DNA from: APNM01 sp040361335
GTDB taxonomy: Bacteria > Pseudomonadota > Gammaproteobacteria > Nevskiales > Salinisphaeraceae
Length of the DNA: 64,000 nt
Assembly: GCF_040361335.1 (NCBI RefSeq)
Contig: NZ_APNM01000017.1
Span: 12,411-76,410, forward strand
Direction: 5' to 3'
Part shown: positions 53,646 to 60,494 of the stretch, piece by piece
Layout: each line of letters opens with the position of its first letter
Position numbering within the stretch: position 1 is the stretch's first letter
Made by a program: the position numbers and the translations under genes
Notes under the pieces: model-generated
Told to the model about the DNA's origin: nothing
The model's input: only the letters and a program-made list of their open reading frames with translations
The model's database searches: none

Positions 53646-54191
53646 ATGGCCATTCCCAACCGACTGCAGAACACCGCCAAGGGCATGCTCAACCGCGCCC
53701 GCCGACTCGGCCTGCCGGTGCAGGGCGCCGAACGGCTCGGCGAACGCCTGGAACCGCTGGCGATCAAACACCTGTCGCGCTACGTGATCCCGTTCGTGCG
53801 CCGCAGCGGCGTGCATGTCAACGAGCTGGAACCGGGCCGCGTAGTCTGCACCATGCCCCTGAAGGGCAATGTCAACCACATCGGCACCATGTACGCTGGC
53901 GCGCTGTTTACCCTGGCCGAATTCCCCGGCGGCCCGCTGATGCTGGCGACGTTCGGCATGAAGCGTTTCATCCCCATCGTCACCGCCTTGGACTTGGAGT
54001 TCGTCAAGGCCGCCAAGACCGACGTCTCGGTCGAGCTCACCCTGACCCCAGACGAAGCCAAGCGGATCGAGGCCGAGACCCTGGCGCACGGCCAGGCAGA
54101 GTTCGAGCTGCGAGGTGAGCTGAAGGATGCCAATGGCGAGGTGGTCGCGCGGAGCCGGGCGCTGTATCAGATGCGGCCGCGGCGGCGTTGA
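53646..54191 (+). CDS. Hotdog-fold thioesterase-like protein (DUF4442/PaaI-like), copy 1
   Basis: 181 residues from the ATG at MAIPNRLQNTAKGML. An upstream frame translating the palindrome as PLGGEGQGEG is rejected. The hotdog core is NVNHIGTMYAGALFTLAEFPGGPLMLATFGMKRFIPIVTALDLEFVKAAKTDVSVELTL, typical of DUF4442/YiiD-like thioesterase relatives. It probably hydrolyses acyl-CoA. A close paralogue is at 56429. Confidence 0.85.
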   Translation: MAIPNRLQNTAKGMLNRARRLGLPVQGAERLGERLEPLAIKHLSRYVIPFVRRSGVHVNELEPGRVVCTMPLKGNVNHIGTMYAGALFTLAEFPGGPLMLATFGMKRFIPIVTALDLEFVKAAKTDVSVELTLTPDEAKRIEAETLAHGQAEFELRGELKDANGEVVARSRALYQMRPRRR

Positions 54192-54242
54192 GAATGGCGC
54201 ATCGAAGTGCGTGCACTGTCCCCCGAAACACCAGCTTAGCTG

Positions 54243-55094
54243 ATGACTGACAGATCGCCCTGGGCTGCGGAAGAGGTGGCGGCGGTCGTCGACGACTACC
54301 TGCACATGCTGACCCTTGAATTATCCGGCCAGCATTACGTGAAATCGCAGCATCGTCAGCGCTTAAAGGCCCAACTGCGCGGCCGATCCGACGGCGCTAT
54401 AGAGCGCAAGCACCAGAACATCAGCGCGATCATGATCGAACTGGGCTTCCCCTACGTGCCAGGTTACAAGCCACTGTCGAACTACCAGAGCTTACTTCTC
54501 GAGGTCGTTAGTCGGCGACTGAGCATGGGCGGTCAACTCGACGCGGCGGCAGAAGCCGCTGCAAAGCAACCGGCTACCGCGCCCCTTGCGCCGAACTTCG
54601 ATGCATTGCTAACGGACCCGCCAACGGCCTCTACTGTAGGGATTCGCGAGCACGCGCCCGCGCATAAGTCCCATTCACACGTCGCCAAGAGGGATTACCT
54701 TGCTCTGGAAGCACGCAATCGCTCACTCGGCAAGGCAGGCGAGGAGTTGGTCGCCTGTTACGAGCAGCATCGTCTGCACCGTGCAGGCAAGCGCAAGCTC
54801 AGCGAGAAAGTGGAGCATGTCGCCGTCACCCAAGGCGACGGCCTCGGCTATGACGTGCTCTCTTTCGATACGGACGGACAGGAGCGCCTGATCGAGGTCA
54901 AGACCACTGCCTTCGGCAAAGACACACCATTCTTTCTCAGCGACAACGAGTTGGCGTTATCCAAGGAAGTGAGCGATCGCTTCCATCTATACCGCATCTT
55001 TGAGTTCCGCAGGCAGCCGCGGATGTTCACGCTCATGGGCGCCATCGATGACCGATGCCGCCTCGACCCGATAAGCTACCTCGCACGATTTTGA
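54243..55094 (+). CDS. DUF3883-domain protein, probable defence-related nuclease-like protein
   Basis: 283 residues. The N-terminal ~100 residues are helical with an RSDGAIERKHQNISAIMIELGFPYVPGYKP segment often found in such accessory proteins. The C-terminal half is DUF3883: RNRSLGKAGEELV...GDGLGYDVLSFD...ERLIEVKTTAFGKDTPFFLSDNELALS, where GYD and EVK form a PD-(D/E)xK nuclease-like site. DUF3883 domains recur in restriction and phage-defence loci. It starts 51 bases after the thioesterase, just past the phrase GTGCACTGTCCCCG, with lower GC than the core genes. Confidence 0.8.
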   Translation: MTDRSPWAAEEVAAVVDDYLHMLTLELSGQHYVKSQHRQRLKAQLRGRSDGAIERKHQNISAIMIELGFPYVPGYKPLSNYQSLLLEVVSRRLSMGGQLDAAAEAAAKQPATAPLAPNFDALLTDPPTASTVGIREHAPAHKSHSHVAKRDYLALEARNRSLGKAGEELVACYEQHRLHRAGKRKLSEKVEHVAVTQGDGLGYDVLSFDTDGQERLIEVKTTAFGKDTPFFLSDNELALSKEVSDRFHLYRIFEFRRQPRMFTLMGAIDDRCRLDPISYLARF

Positions 55095-55123
55095 TGACTA
55101 TGCCCACGCACAGGCATAAGAAA

Positions 55124-55150
55124 GAAATACGACTCTGACCCCGATCTCCG
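55124..55150 (+). repeat. Direct repeat, left copy, flanking the Mrr-type gene
   Basis: The 27 bases ending GACTCTGACCCCGATCTCCG differ at two positions from the right copy at 55848-55874. Together they bracket the Mrr-type nuclease gene. Confidence 0.75.
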
Positions 55151-55173
55151 AAGGCCTTGCCGACCTGGGTCCC

Positions 55174-55836
55174 GTGTTGTGGGCCAACATCGCGCGCGTT
55201 GCCGGCCTAATTCTCCAGTACCTGCTCCCGTTCATGTTGGTGTGCGCGGCAATAGTATCCGTCGCCAGTCGTCGGCAACGTCACAAACTACTCCGGGAAG
55301 CCGAATCGATCTCGGGCCGGGGCACGGTTCTCGACATGAGTTGGCGCGACTTCGAGCATCTGGTGCACGCCTGGTTCGAGCGGCAAGGCTATCAGGTCGA
55401 ATCGACTGCAGCCGGCGCGGATGGCGGTGTCGACTTGGTCGCACGAAAGGGCGGTGAAGTCTTCCTCGTCCAATGCAAGCAGTGGCGAGCCCACAAGATC
55501 GGCGTCTCGGTCGTGCGCGAGCTGTACGGTGTCATGGTGGCCCGCGGCGCGGCGGGGGGATTCGTTGTCGGTGTCGGCGAATTTACGAGCGACGCCCTCG
55601 AGTTTGCGGAAGGCCGCAATATTGAGCTGACCGATGCCCGAGCCGTTATCGGCGAGGCTGGGGAACGTACCCCGAGCCAGTCTCAGCCGGCCGGTCAGGA
55701 AAGGCGCGAACCGGAGTGTCCCCGCTGCGGCTCAGGGATGGTTAGGCGCACCGCGCGACGTGGCGCGAATGCCGGGCAGGACTTCTACGGTTGTAGCCAG
55801 TACCCCAATTGTCGTGGGACGCGTACTTTCGTATAG
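55174..55836 (+). CDS. Membrane-anchored Mrr-type restriction endonuclease with zinc ribbon
   Basis: 220 residues from a GTG. One N-terminal membrane helix (LILQYLLPFMLVCAAIVSVA), then a restriction_endonuclease/Mrr_cat domain with DFEHLVHAWFERQGYQVESTAAGADGGVDLVA...FLVQCKQW, giving the Asp and QxK catalytic residues. A C-terminal topoisomerase-type zinc ribbon follows (CPRCGSGM...FYGCSQYPNCRGTRTF). Such proteins are type IV-like nucleases that act on modified or foreign DNA. The gene lies between 27-bp direct repeats and next to a truncated RRM gene, so it looks like a mobile cassette. The exact start is uncertain. Confidence 0.84.
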   Translation: MLWANIARVAGLILQYLLPFMLVCAAIVSVASRRQRHKLLREAESISGRGTVLDMSWRDFEHLVHAWFERQGYQVESTAAGADGGVDLVARKGGEVFLVQCKQWRAHKIGVSVVRELYGVMVARGAAGGFVVGVGEFTSDALEFAEGRNIELTDARAVIGEAGERTPSQSQPAGQERREPECPRCGSGMVRRTARRGANAGQDFYGCSQYPNCRGTRTFV

Positions 55837-55847
55837 CTGCAATCGGG

Positions 55848-55874
55848 AAAATACGACTCTGACCCCGGTCTCCG
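55848..55874 (+). repeat. Direct repeat, right copy, flanking the Mrr-type gene
   Basis: AAAATACGACTCTGACCCCG followed by GTCTCCG; 25 of 27 bases equal the left copy. It abuts the point where similarity to the RRM gene begins. Confidence 0.75.
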
Positions 55875-55875
55875 C

Positions 55876-55974
55876 GAGCTCCTCGATCTCGCCGTAGCCG
55901 CTGAACAGGTCGCGCATCTGCGACTCGGTCACGTCATACGGAAAGTTACCCACATACAGTTTGTTCTGAGACAT
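55876..55974 (-). pseudogene. Truncated RRM gene (5' 33 codons only)
   Basis: The first codons, MSQNKLYVGNFPYDVTESQM through GEIEEL, equal the intact RRM gene with one or two changes. Similarity then stops at the right direct repeat, and the frame runs into unrelated sequence. RNP1 is missing, so the product cannot be a working RRM. Confidence 0.85.
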
Positions 55975-56384
55975 TCGATTTCCATGATAAACGCCGGCCC
56001 GACAGGGCCCGGCAATACAGGCGTCGCAGTGTACGAACGGCCGCCGCCCGACGCAGCGACGGCGACCGTCGGCCCCCGACGCCCCCGCCGACTTACCACC
56101 GCGATCACGCGGGGCGGCACACGGGGACGTTTCGCCTCGGGGGCGAGGCATCGGTGATTGCTTATGGGATGGCCCGGCTGCCGGCCGGCAGGTTCGGGCA
56201 AAGCAAGGACTGACCGGGGGAGCTTAGCACCTATTCTGGGGTTTGGGTGGTGTATTCGGGTTTCGCCTCCAACCGCCACGCGATCCCCGGATGACAGCGA
56301 TCATGCCGTTTCCAAGACAGCGGCCCGTCTGACCGATACCCGACCACGCCCACCATTGGTTGCTAGACTCCGCACTACAAACAC

Positions 56385-56425
56385 ACCCTCTCCCCCTTGG
56401 GGGAGAGGGCTGGGGTGAGGGGGAA
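56385..56425. repeat. Dispersed palindromic element upstream of thioesterase copy 2
   Basis: CACCCTCTCCCCCTTGGGGG continues into AGAGGGCTGGGGTGAGGGGG directly before the ATG, as in copy 1. Confidence 0.75.
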
Positions 56426-56428
56426 TTC

Positions 56429-56974
56429 ATGACCATTTCCGACCGACTACAAAACACCGCCACGGGCATGCTCAACCGCGCCCGCCAACTCGGCCTGCCG
56501 GTACAAGGCGCCGAACGGCTCGGCGAGCGCCTGGAACCGATGGCGATCAAGCACCTGTCGCGCTTCGTGATCCCGTTCGTGCGACGCAGCGGCGTGCGCA
56601 TCGTCGAGCTGGAGCCGTGCCGCGTGGTCTGCGCCATGCCCCTGAAGGGCAACGTCAACCACATCGGCACCATGTACGCTGGCGCCCTGTTCACGCTCGC
56701 CGAGTTTCCCGGCGGCCCGCTGATGCTGGCGACCTTCGGCATGCGCCGCTTCATCCCCATCGTCACCGCGCTGGACCTGGCATTCGTCAAGGCCGCCAAA
56801 ACCGACGTCTCGGTCGAACTTACTCTACCCGATGAAGAAGCCAAGCGGATCGAAGCCGAGACCCTGGAGCACGGCCAGGCGGAGTTCGAGCTGCGGGGCG
56901 AGTTGAAGGACACCAACGGCGAGGTGGTCGCCCGCAGCCGGGCGCTCTACCAGATGCGACCGCGGCGGCGTTAA
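56429..56974 (+). CDS. Hotdog-fold thioesterase-like protein (DUF4442/PaaI-like), copy 2
   Basis: 181 residues from MTISDRLQNTATGML, closely similar to copy 1 over its full length. The same hotdog core is present (NVNHIGTMYAGALFTLAEFPGGPLMLATFGMRRFIPIVTALDLAFVKAAKTDVSVELTL), with changes concentrated at surface positions. Both copies keep open frames, so both are probably functional. Similarity continues ~35 bases past the stop to the phrase GTGTACTGTCCCCG, then joins the end of an unrelated AT-rich gene. Confidence 0.85.
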   Translation: MTISDRLQNTATGMLNRARQLGLPVQGAERLGERLEPMAIKHLSRFVIPFVRRSGVRIVELEPCRVVCAMPLKGNVNHIGTMYAGALFTLAEFPGGPLMLATFGMRRFIPIVTALDLAFVKAAKTDVSVELTLPDEEAKRIEAETLEHGQAEFELRGELKDTNGEVVARSRALYQMRPRRR

Positions 56975-57018
56975 GAATAGAGTATTTAATTAGGTGTACT
57001 GTCCCCGGAACCGCGTCC

Positions 57019-58656
57019 TCATTTTTTGTGAGATGCGACAGGCAAGTGCGGCCCACAATAACCAATAACAATTCGATCGTCTTCGCCATCCCAGCAAAAA
57101 TGGACACGTATCGTTTTCACAGGATCATCAGAAATACCAATTTTTAGATGCTGCAACATCTCTACTTCATCCCCTTTGTACTTAAATAATCTATAGCGCC
57201 GCAACTCAGCGTTGTTCTGGACAGATTCTGATTCAGTAGGAGAGTACTCGTTAGTGGTAAATGCGCGGCGTGCTTCATTAGTACCGCCTTCTTTTAAAGC
57301 TGATACAAACTCAGTAGGCAACTTCCATAATAGCGCTAGCAATCTTTCTGATTGATCAAAATGGCATGAGTCCTTAGCAGAGGAAAATGCCGAGTCGAGA
57401 ATTTGAACTTTATCTGGAAAGAATGCTTCAAGTATTCGGAGACAGTTCTCGGGAGAAAGGCTACCTTCAATTAGACTGGCGACATCCTCTGTTATTTCTG
57501 ATATATCTAATTTATTAAGCTTCGCCCCCTGCTCTTGAAGTTGATGGAGTAGTTGCTCATTTTTCCGCTCTTCCCGTCGCAGACGCTTTTGGCTATGCTG
57601 AAATTCTTCCTCTAGTCGCATTTCCTCAAGCTGAGATTGCTCTAACTGATGCTTGTAGTCTTCGACTAGTTTATGACTCTGCTCCTCTGCCGCTTCGATT
57701 TCTTCGGCAGCGTATTTAAGGTATTCACGTTCTGTTTCATTGGCCTCCGAAGCAGTTTCTAGCTTATCTCTCAAAACATTTTGACGATCTCGTGCTCTCT
57801 TTAAACGAGCATCACTTGGAGCAATATGGCGCTTTTTATGGTCCATATTGGTCCAGTGGGTGACGGTAGATATCACCTCACTAGTTATGCTGTGTTGATT
57901 TTTTATGAGATCATCTAATTCATAAGTTAAAAACAACCTGTTACGTATATGCTGCCCTCCTCGACGGTGAGTTATAGGAGGAAAAATAACATTGATAGCC
58001 CCTCCCCAGGCGCTACGTTTTCGTGTTAATAAACGCTCCAGGTCGTATGAGTTGACTTGACGTGAAATATCGACTACTTGCGCTAAACCAAATAATTGCT
58101 CTTGAAGTCGGTCTATATCTACATATGCGTAGCCATCATGATCTCTACTCACCAAAACAACGGGATCCCGCCGATAAGGATGCTCGATAGCTTGAGCGAG
58201 CGCACGTAAATGATCGTAATCATTCTGAACATGCTGCACCGCCATTCCAGGAATTCCCATTGCGACCTTGCATTTATTAGAAATAAATTGAATTAAGCGT
58301 GGCCGCGTTGTCTCAGGGACTGTTTTTATTTGGGTGCTTATGTCACTTGTTTCTAACAATAAAGAGAAAAAAGCACTATCATATCGCTTCTGTATGCTAA
58401 GTTCGGTCACCCACTGACGACCGGGGATATCTACGTCAGGGTGGGTAAATAATATTGAATAGGTTTCGGGCGGCAACTCTGACGCTGGAAAACAACGGAT
58501 CCAGGCGCCATTTATATTGTCGTTTTTGACGGTGCGCAGGTCATCTGCCTCTATCCACGTCTTGGTCTTTTGGCCTAGCCAGCGGGCTACAGCATGTAAG
58601 GCATGGTCAGCATCTTCAGGCGATTGAAGCTCTAGGCTGTTTGCATAAATTAACAT
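57019..58656 (-). CDS. AT-rich accessory protein with central coiled coil; function unknown
   Basis: 545 residues. The N-terminal ~270 residues form an unrecognised domain (SDISTQIKTVPETTRPRLIQFISNKCKVAMGIPGMAVQHVQNDYDHLRALAQAIEHPYRRDPVVLVSRD). A long coiled coil follows (~300-395). The C-terminal domain (~400-545) ends with IRVHFCWDGEDDRIVIGYCGPHLP, an ending I have seen on varied accessory proteins. No ATPase, nuclease or membrane motif is clear. Base composition is far more AT-rich than anything else here and codon use differs, so it is almost surely acquired. It lies in the hotspot after thioesterase copy 2. A phage-defence or DNA-sensing role is possible but not shown. Confidence 0.78.
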   Translation of the reverse strand: MLIYANSLELQSPEDADHALHAVARWLGQKTKTWIEADDLRTVKNDNINGAWIRCFPASELPPETYSILFTHPDVDIPGRQWVTELSIQKRYDSAFFSLLLETSDISTQIKTVPETTRPRLIQFISNKCKVAMGIPGMAVQHVQNDYDHLRALAQAIEHPYRRDPVVLVSRDHDGYAYVDIDRLQEQLFGLAQVVDISRQVNSYDLERLLTRKRSAWGGAINVIFPPITHRRGGQHIRNRLFLTYELDDLIKNQHSITSEVISTVTHWTNMDHKKRHIAPSDARLKRARDRQNVLRDKLETASEANETEREYLKYAAEEIEAAEEQSHKLVEDYKHQLEQSQLEEMRLEEEFQHSQKRLRREERKNEQLLHQLQEQGAKLNKLDISEITEDVASLIEGSLSPENCLRILEAFFPDKVQILDSAFSSAKDSCHFDQSERLLALLWKLPTEFVSALKEGGTNEARRAFTTNEYSPTESESVQNNAELRRYRLFKYKGDEVEMLQHLKIGISDDPVKTIRVHFCWDGEDDRIVIGYCGPHLPVASHKK

Positions 58657-58761
58657 AGTCGATCCCGCGAATTTACGAGGAATTATCCGAGAACACTAAA
58701 CCGTGAGGTTGCTCAGCCAGTATGCGTGAAATAGGCGCTTGCAAAGAACAACTTTGGCCAA

Positions 58762-58800
58762 AAAGAAAGCGGGCCAAAGGCCCGCTACTTTTGTTGTTGC
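58762..58800. terminator. Bidirectional terminator downstream of nrdB
   Basis: AGCGGGCC and GGCCCGCT form a perfect 8-bp stem with a 3-nt loop. On the minus strand TTCTTTTT follows the stem; on the plus strand ACTTTTGTTGTT follows. It lies ~55 bases after the nrdB stop. Confidence 0.82.
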
Positions 58801-58840
58801 CGTCACCTTCCATTGGCGCTTCTGCTTGTCCCCCTGAGAT

Positions 58841-60031
58841 CTAGTCCCAGGAAAGCGCCCCACCGGTCTGGTACTCGATGACCCGGGTCTCGAAGAAGTT
58901 CTTTTCCTTCTTGAGGTCCATCATCTCGCTCATCCACGGGAACGGGTTCTCGGCGCCCGGGTAGAGTTCGGCGAGGCCGATCTGGGCGCAGCGGCGGTTG
59001 GCGATGAACTTCATGTACTCGTCGAACATGCTGGCGTTGAGGCCGAGCACGCCGCGGGGCATGCAGTCGTGGGCGTACTCGATCTCCAGGTGCATGGCCT
59101 CGTCGATCATGCTGCGCACCTCTTCCTGAAAGTCCTTGGTCCAGAGGTGCGGGTTCTCGATCTTGATCTGGTTGATCACGTCCACACCGAAGTTCAGGTG
59201 CATGGACTCGTCGCGCATGATGTATTGCACCTGCTCGGCGGTGCCGGTCATCTTGTTGCGGCGGCCGAAACTCAGGAACTGCACGAAGCCGGCGTAGAAC
59301 CAGATGCCCTCGAAGATGATGTAGAAGGCGATCAGGTCGCGCAGGAACTTCTGGTCGTTCTCGGGCGTGCCGGTCTGGAAGTCCGGGTCGTTCAGGCTCT
59401 GGGTGTACTGCATGGCCCAGGCGGCCTTGTTGTGCACGCTGGGCAGCTCGCGGTACATGTTGAATATCTCGCCCTCGTCGAGGTTGAGGCTCTCCACGAT
59501 GTACTGGAAGCAGTGGCCGTGCACGGCTTCCTCGAAGGCCTGGCGCAGCAGGTACTGGCGGCACTCGGGGTTGGTGAGGTGCTTGTAGATGCCCAGCACC
59601 AGGTTGTTCGCCACCAAGGATTCGCTGGAGGCGAAGAAGCCGAAGCCGCGCTTGAGGATCATGCGCTCGTCGTCGGTCAGGCCCTCGGGATCGCTCCACA
59701 TGGCGATGTCCGCGGACATGTTGATCTCCTGCGGCATCCAGTGGTTGGCGCAGCCGGACAGGTACTTCTCCCAGGCCCACTGGTACTTGAACGGCACGAG
59801 CTGGTTGACGTCGGCGCGGCAGTTGATGATGGCCTTGTCGTCGACCTGCACGCGGCCGGCGCCCATCTCGACCTGCTCCAGGCCGGTGACGGCCTCGTTG
59901 GACTCCTCGCCCTTGTGCTCCTCGCGCAGCTCGCCGTCGTCGACCGCGTTGGGGTCGGGCACGGTGGCCGGCTGGCGCGGATGCACGCTCTGGTTGGGGT
60001 CGGTCGGGCGGTTGTCGTTCCATTCGAGCAT
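58841..60031 (-). CDS. nrdB: Ribonucleotide reductase small subunit, class Ic-like
   Basis: 396 residues. Metal ligands: Glu137 in FFASSESLV, Glu168 and His171 in FEEAVHGHCFQY, Glu in FEGIWFYAGFVQF and Glu/His in RDESMHLNFG. At the radical-tyrosine position (E. coli Tyr122, the +7 residue from the EAxH glutamate) stands Phe175, codon TTC at 59507-59509. The first ligand is Glu rather than Asp. Both changes are the marks of Chlamydia-type class Ic proteins that use a Mn/Fe centre instead of a tyrosyl radical. It would generate the active-site thiyl radical in NrdA. It is downstream of nrdA in the same direction. Confidence 0.95.
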   Translation of the reverse strand: MLEWNDNRPTDPNQSVHPRQPATVPDPNAVDDGELREEHKGEESNEAVTGLEQVEMGAGRVQVDDKAIINCRADVNQLVPFKYQWAWEKYLSGCANHWMPQEINMSADIAMWSDPEGLTDDERMILKRGFGFFASSESLVANNLVLGIYKHLTNPECRQYLLRQAFEEAVHGHCFQYIVESLNLDEGEIFNMYRELPSVHNKAAWAMQYTQSLNDPDFQTGTPENDQKFLRDLIAFYIIFEGIWFYAGFVQFLSFGRRNKMTGTAEQVQYIMRDESMHLNFGVDVINQIKIENPHLWTKDFQEEVRSMIDEAMHLEIEYAHDCMPRGVLGLNASMFDEYMKFIANRRCAQIGLAELYPGAENPFPWMSEMMDLKKEKNFFETRVIEYQTGGALSWD

Positions 60032-60102
60032 GGCGCTGTCCTCTATCTCTGTATCGTCCCGGTTCTTTGAGACTTGAATCCCGGAACCTGAAATTCGCGT
60101 GT

Positions 60103-60273
60103 CTACTTGCGGCGCATCTGCCGCGTGGCCCGGCGGTTGCGGATGTGCCGCCGGCGGGCCTGTTTCTGCTGCCGGACCGTGTCGCTGGCCTGCGAGTAGA
60201 GCGCGGGCTCTTCCTGCAGGTCCTCGCCCGTGACGTAGGTCACGGTGCGGTGCCAGTCTGTCGGCTCGGTCAT
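60103..60273 (-). CDS. Small basic protein between nrdA and nrdB
   Basis: 56 residues from MTEPTDWHRTVTYVTGEDLQ, with an N-terminal acidic part and a very basic C-terminus (QQKQARRRHIRNRRATRQMRRK). An ATG 33 bases earlier is an alternative. It lies 71 bases before nrdB in the nrd unit and has no recognised domain. Its conservation beside nrd genes would need a comparison; it may be a nucleic-acid-binding accessory or spurious. Confidence 0.45.
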   Translation of the reverse strand: MTEPTDWHRTVTYVTGEDLQEEPALYSQASDTVRQQKQARRRHIRNRRATRQMRRK

Positions 60274-60324
60274 GTTGCCGGTCCCCCTGGTTGTTTGCCT
60301 CGGCATCCGGTCGCCTGGATGTCT

Positions 60325-60485
60325 ACCCCCTCACCCCAACCCTCTCCCCCAAGGGGAGAGGGGGTTTGTGGGGGTTCCTCTTTCCCCAAGGTGAGAGGGC
60401 GTGGATGTGACCCCCTCTCCCCAGCCCTCTCCCCCAAGGGGGAGAGGGGGTTGGGGGTTCCTCTCTCCCAAGGGGGAGAGGGGAT
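60325..60485. repeat. Tandem cluster of CCTCTCCC/GGGAGAGG palindromes inside the nrd unit
   Basis: Four palindromic units (around 60340-60365, 60377-60400, 60411-60451 and 60459-60483), such as CCTCTCCCCCAAGGGGAGAG, fill the space after the nrdA stop. They belong to the dispersed family also at 39983, 53600, 56385 and 63950. They could stabilise or attenuate the nrdA-nrdB transcript. Confidence 0.78.
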
Positions 60486-60494
60486 TCATGAGGG

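Larger units (their letters stand above)
52541..54230. repeat. Duplicated segment, copy 1 (RRM 5' end to thioesterase)
   Basis: The RRM 5' part, its upstream region and the thioesterase gene recur at 55876-57011 with roughly 90 percent identity by eye. Copy 1 additionally contains a stretch of about 52960-53520 with the small exported gene, absent from copy 2. After each thioesterase the shared phrase GTG(C/T)ACTGTCCCCG ends the similarity (54211-54228 here). Confidence 0.8.
55837..56428. other. Intergenic part of duplicated segment copy 2
   Basis: 592 bases with no intact gene. In order: right direct repeat, RRM fragment, copy of the RRM leader, copy of the thioesterase upstream region and the palindromic element at 56385-56425. 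Confidence 0.6.
55876..57011. repeat. Duplicated segment, copy 2
   Basis: Counterpart of 52541-54230: RRM 5' fragment, leader, thioesterase gene and the boundary phrase GTGTACTGTCCCCGGAAC at 56994-57011. It lacks the small exported gene. Confidence 0.8.

Noticed and set aside
58841..60031. Standard class Ia tyrosyl-radical assignment for NrdB
   Set aside because: The radical-position residue is Phe175 and the first ligand is Glu137, confirmed from the codons.
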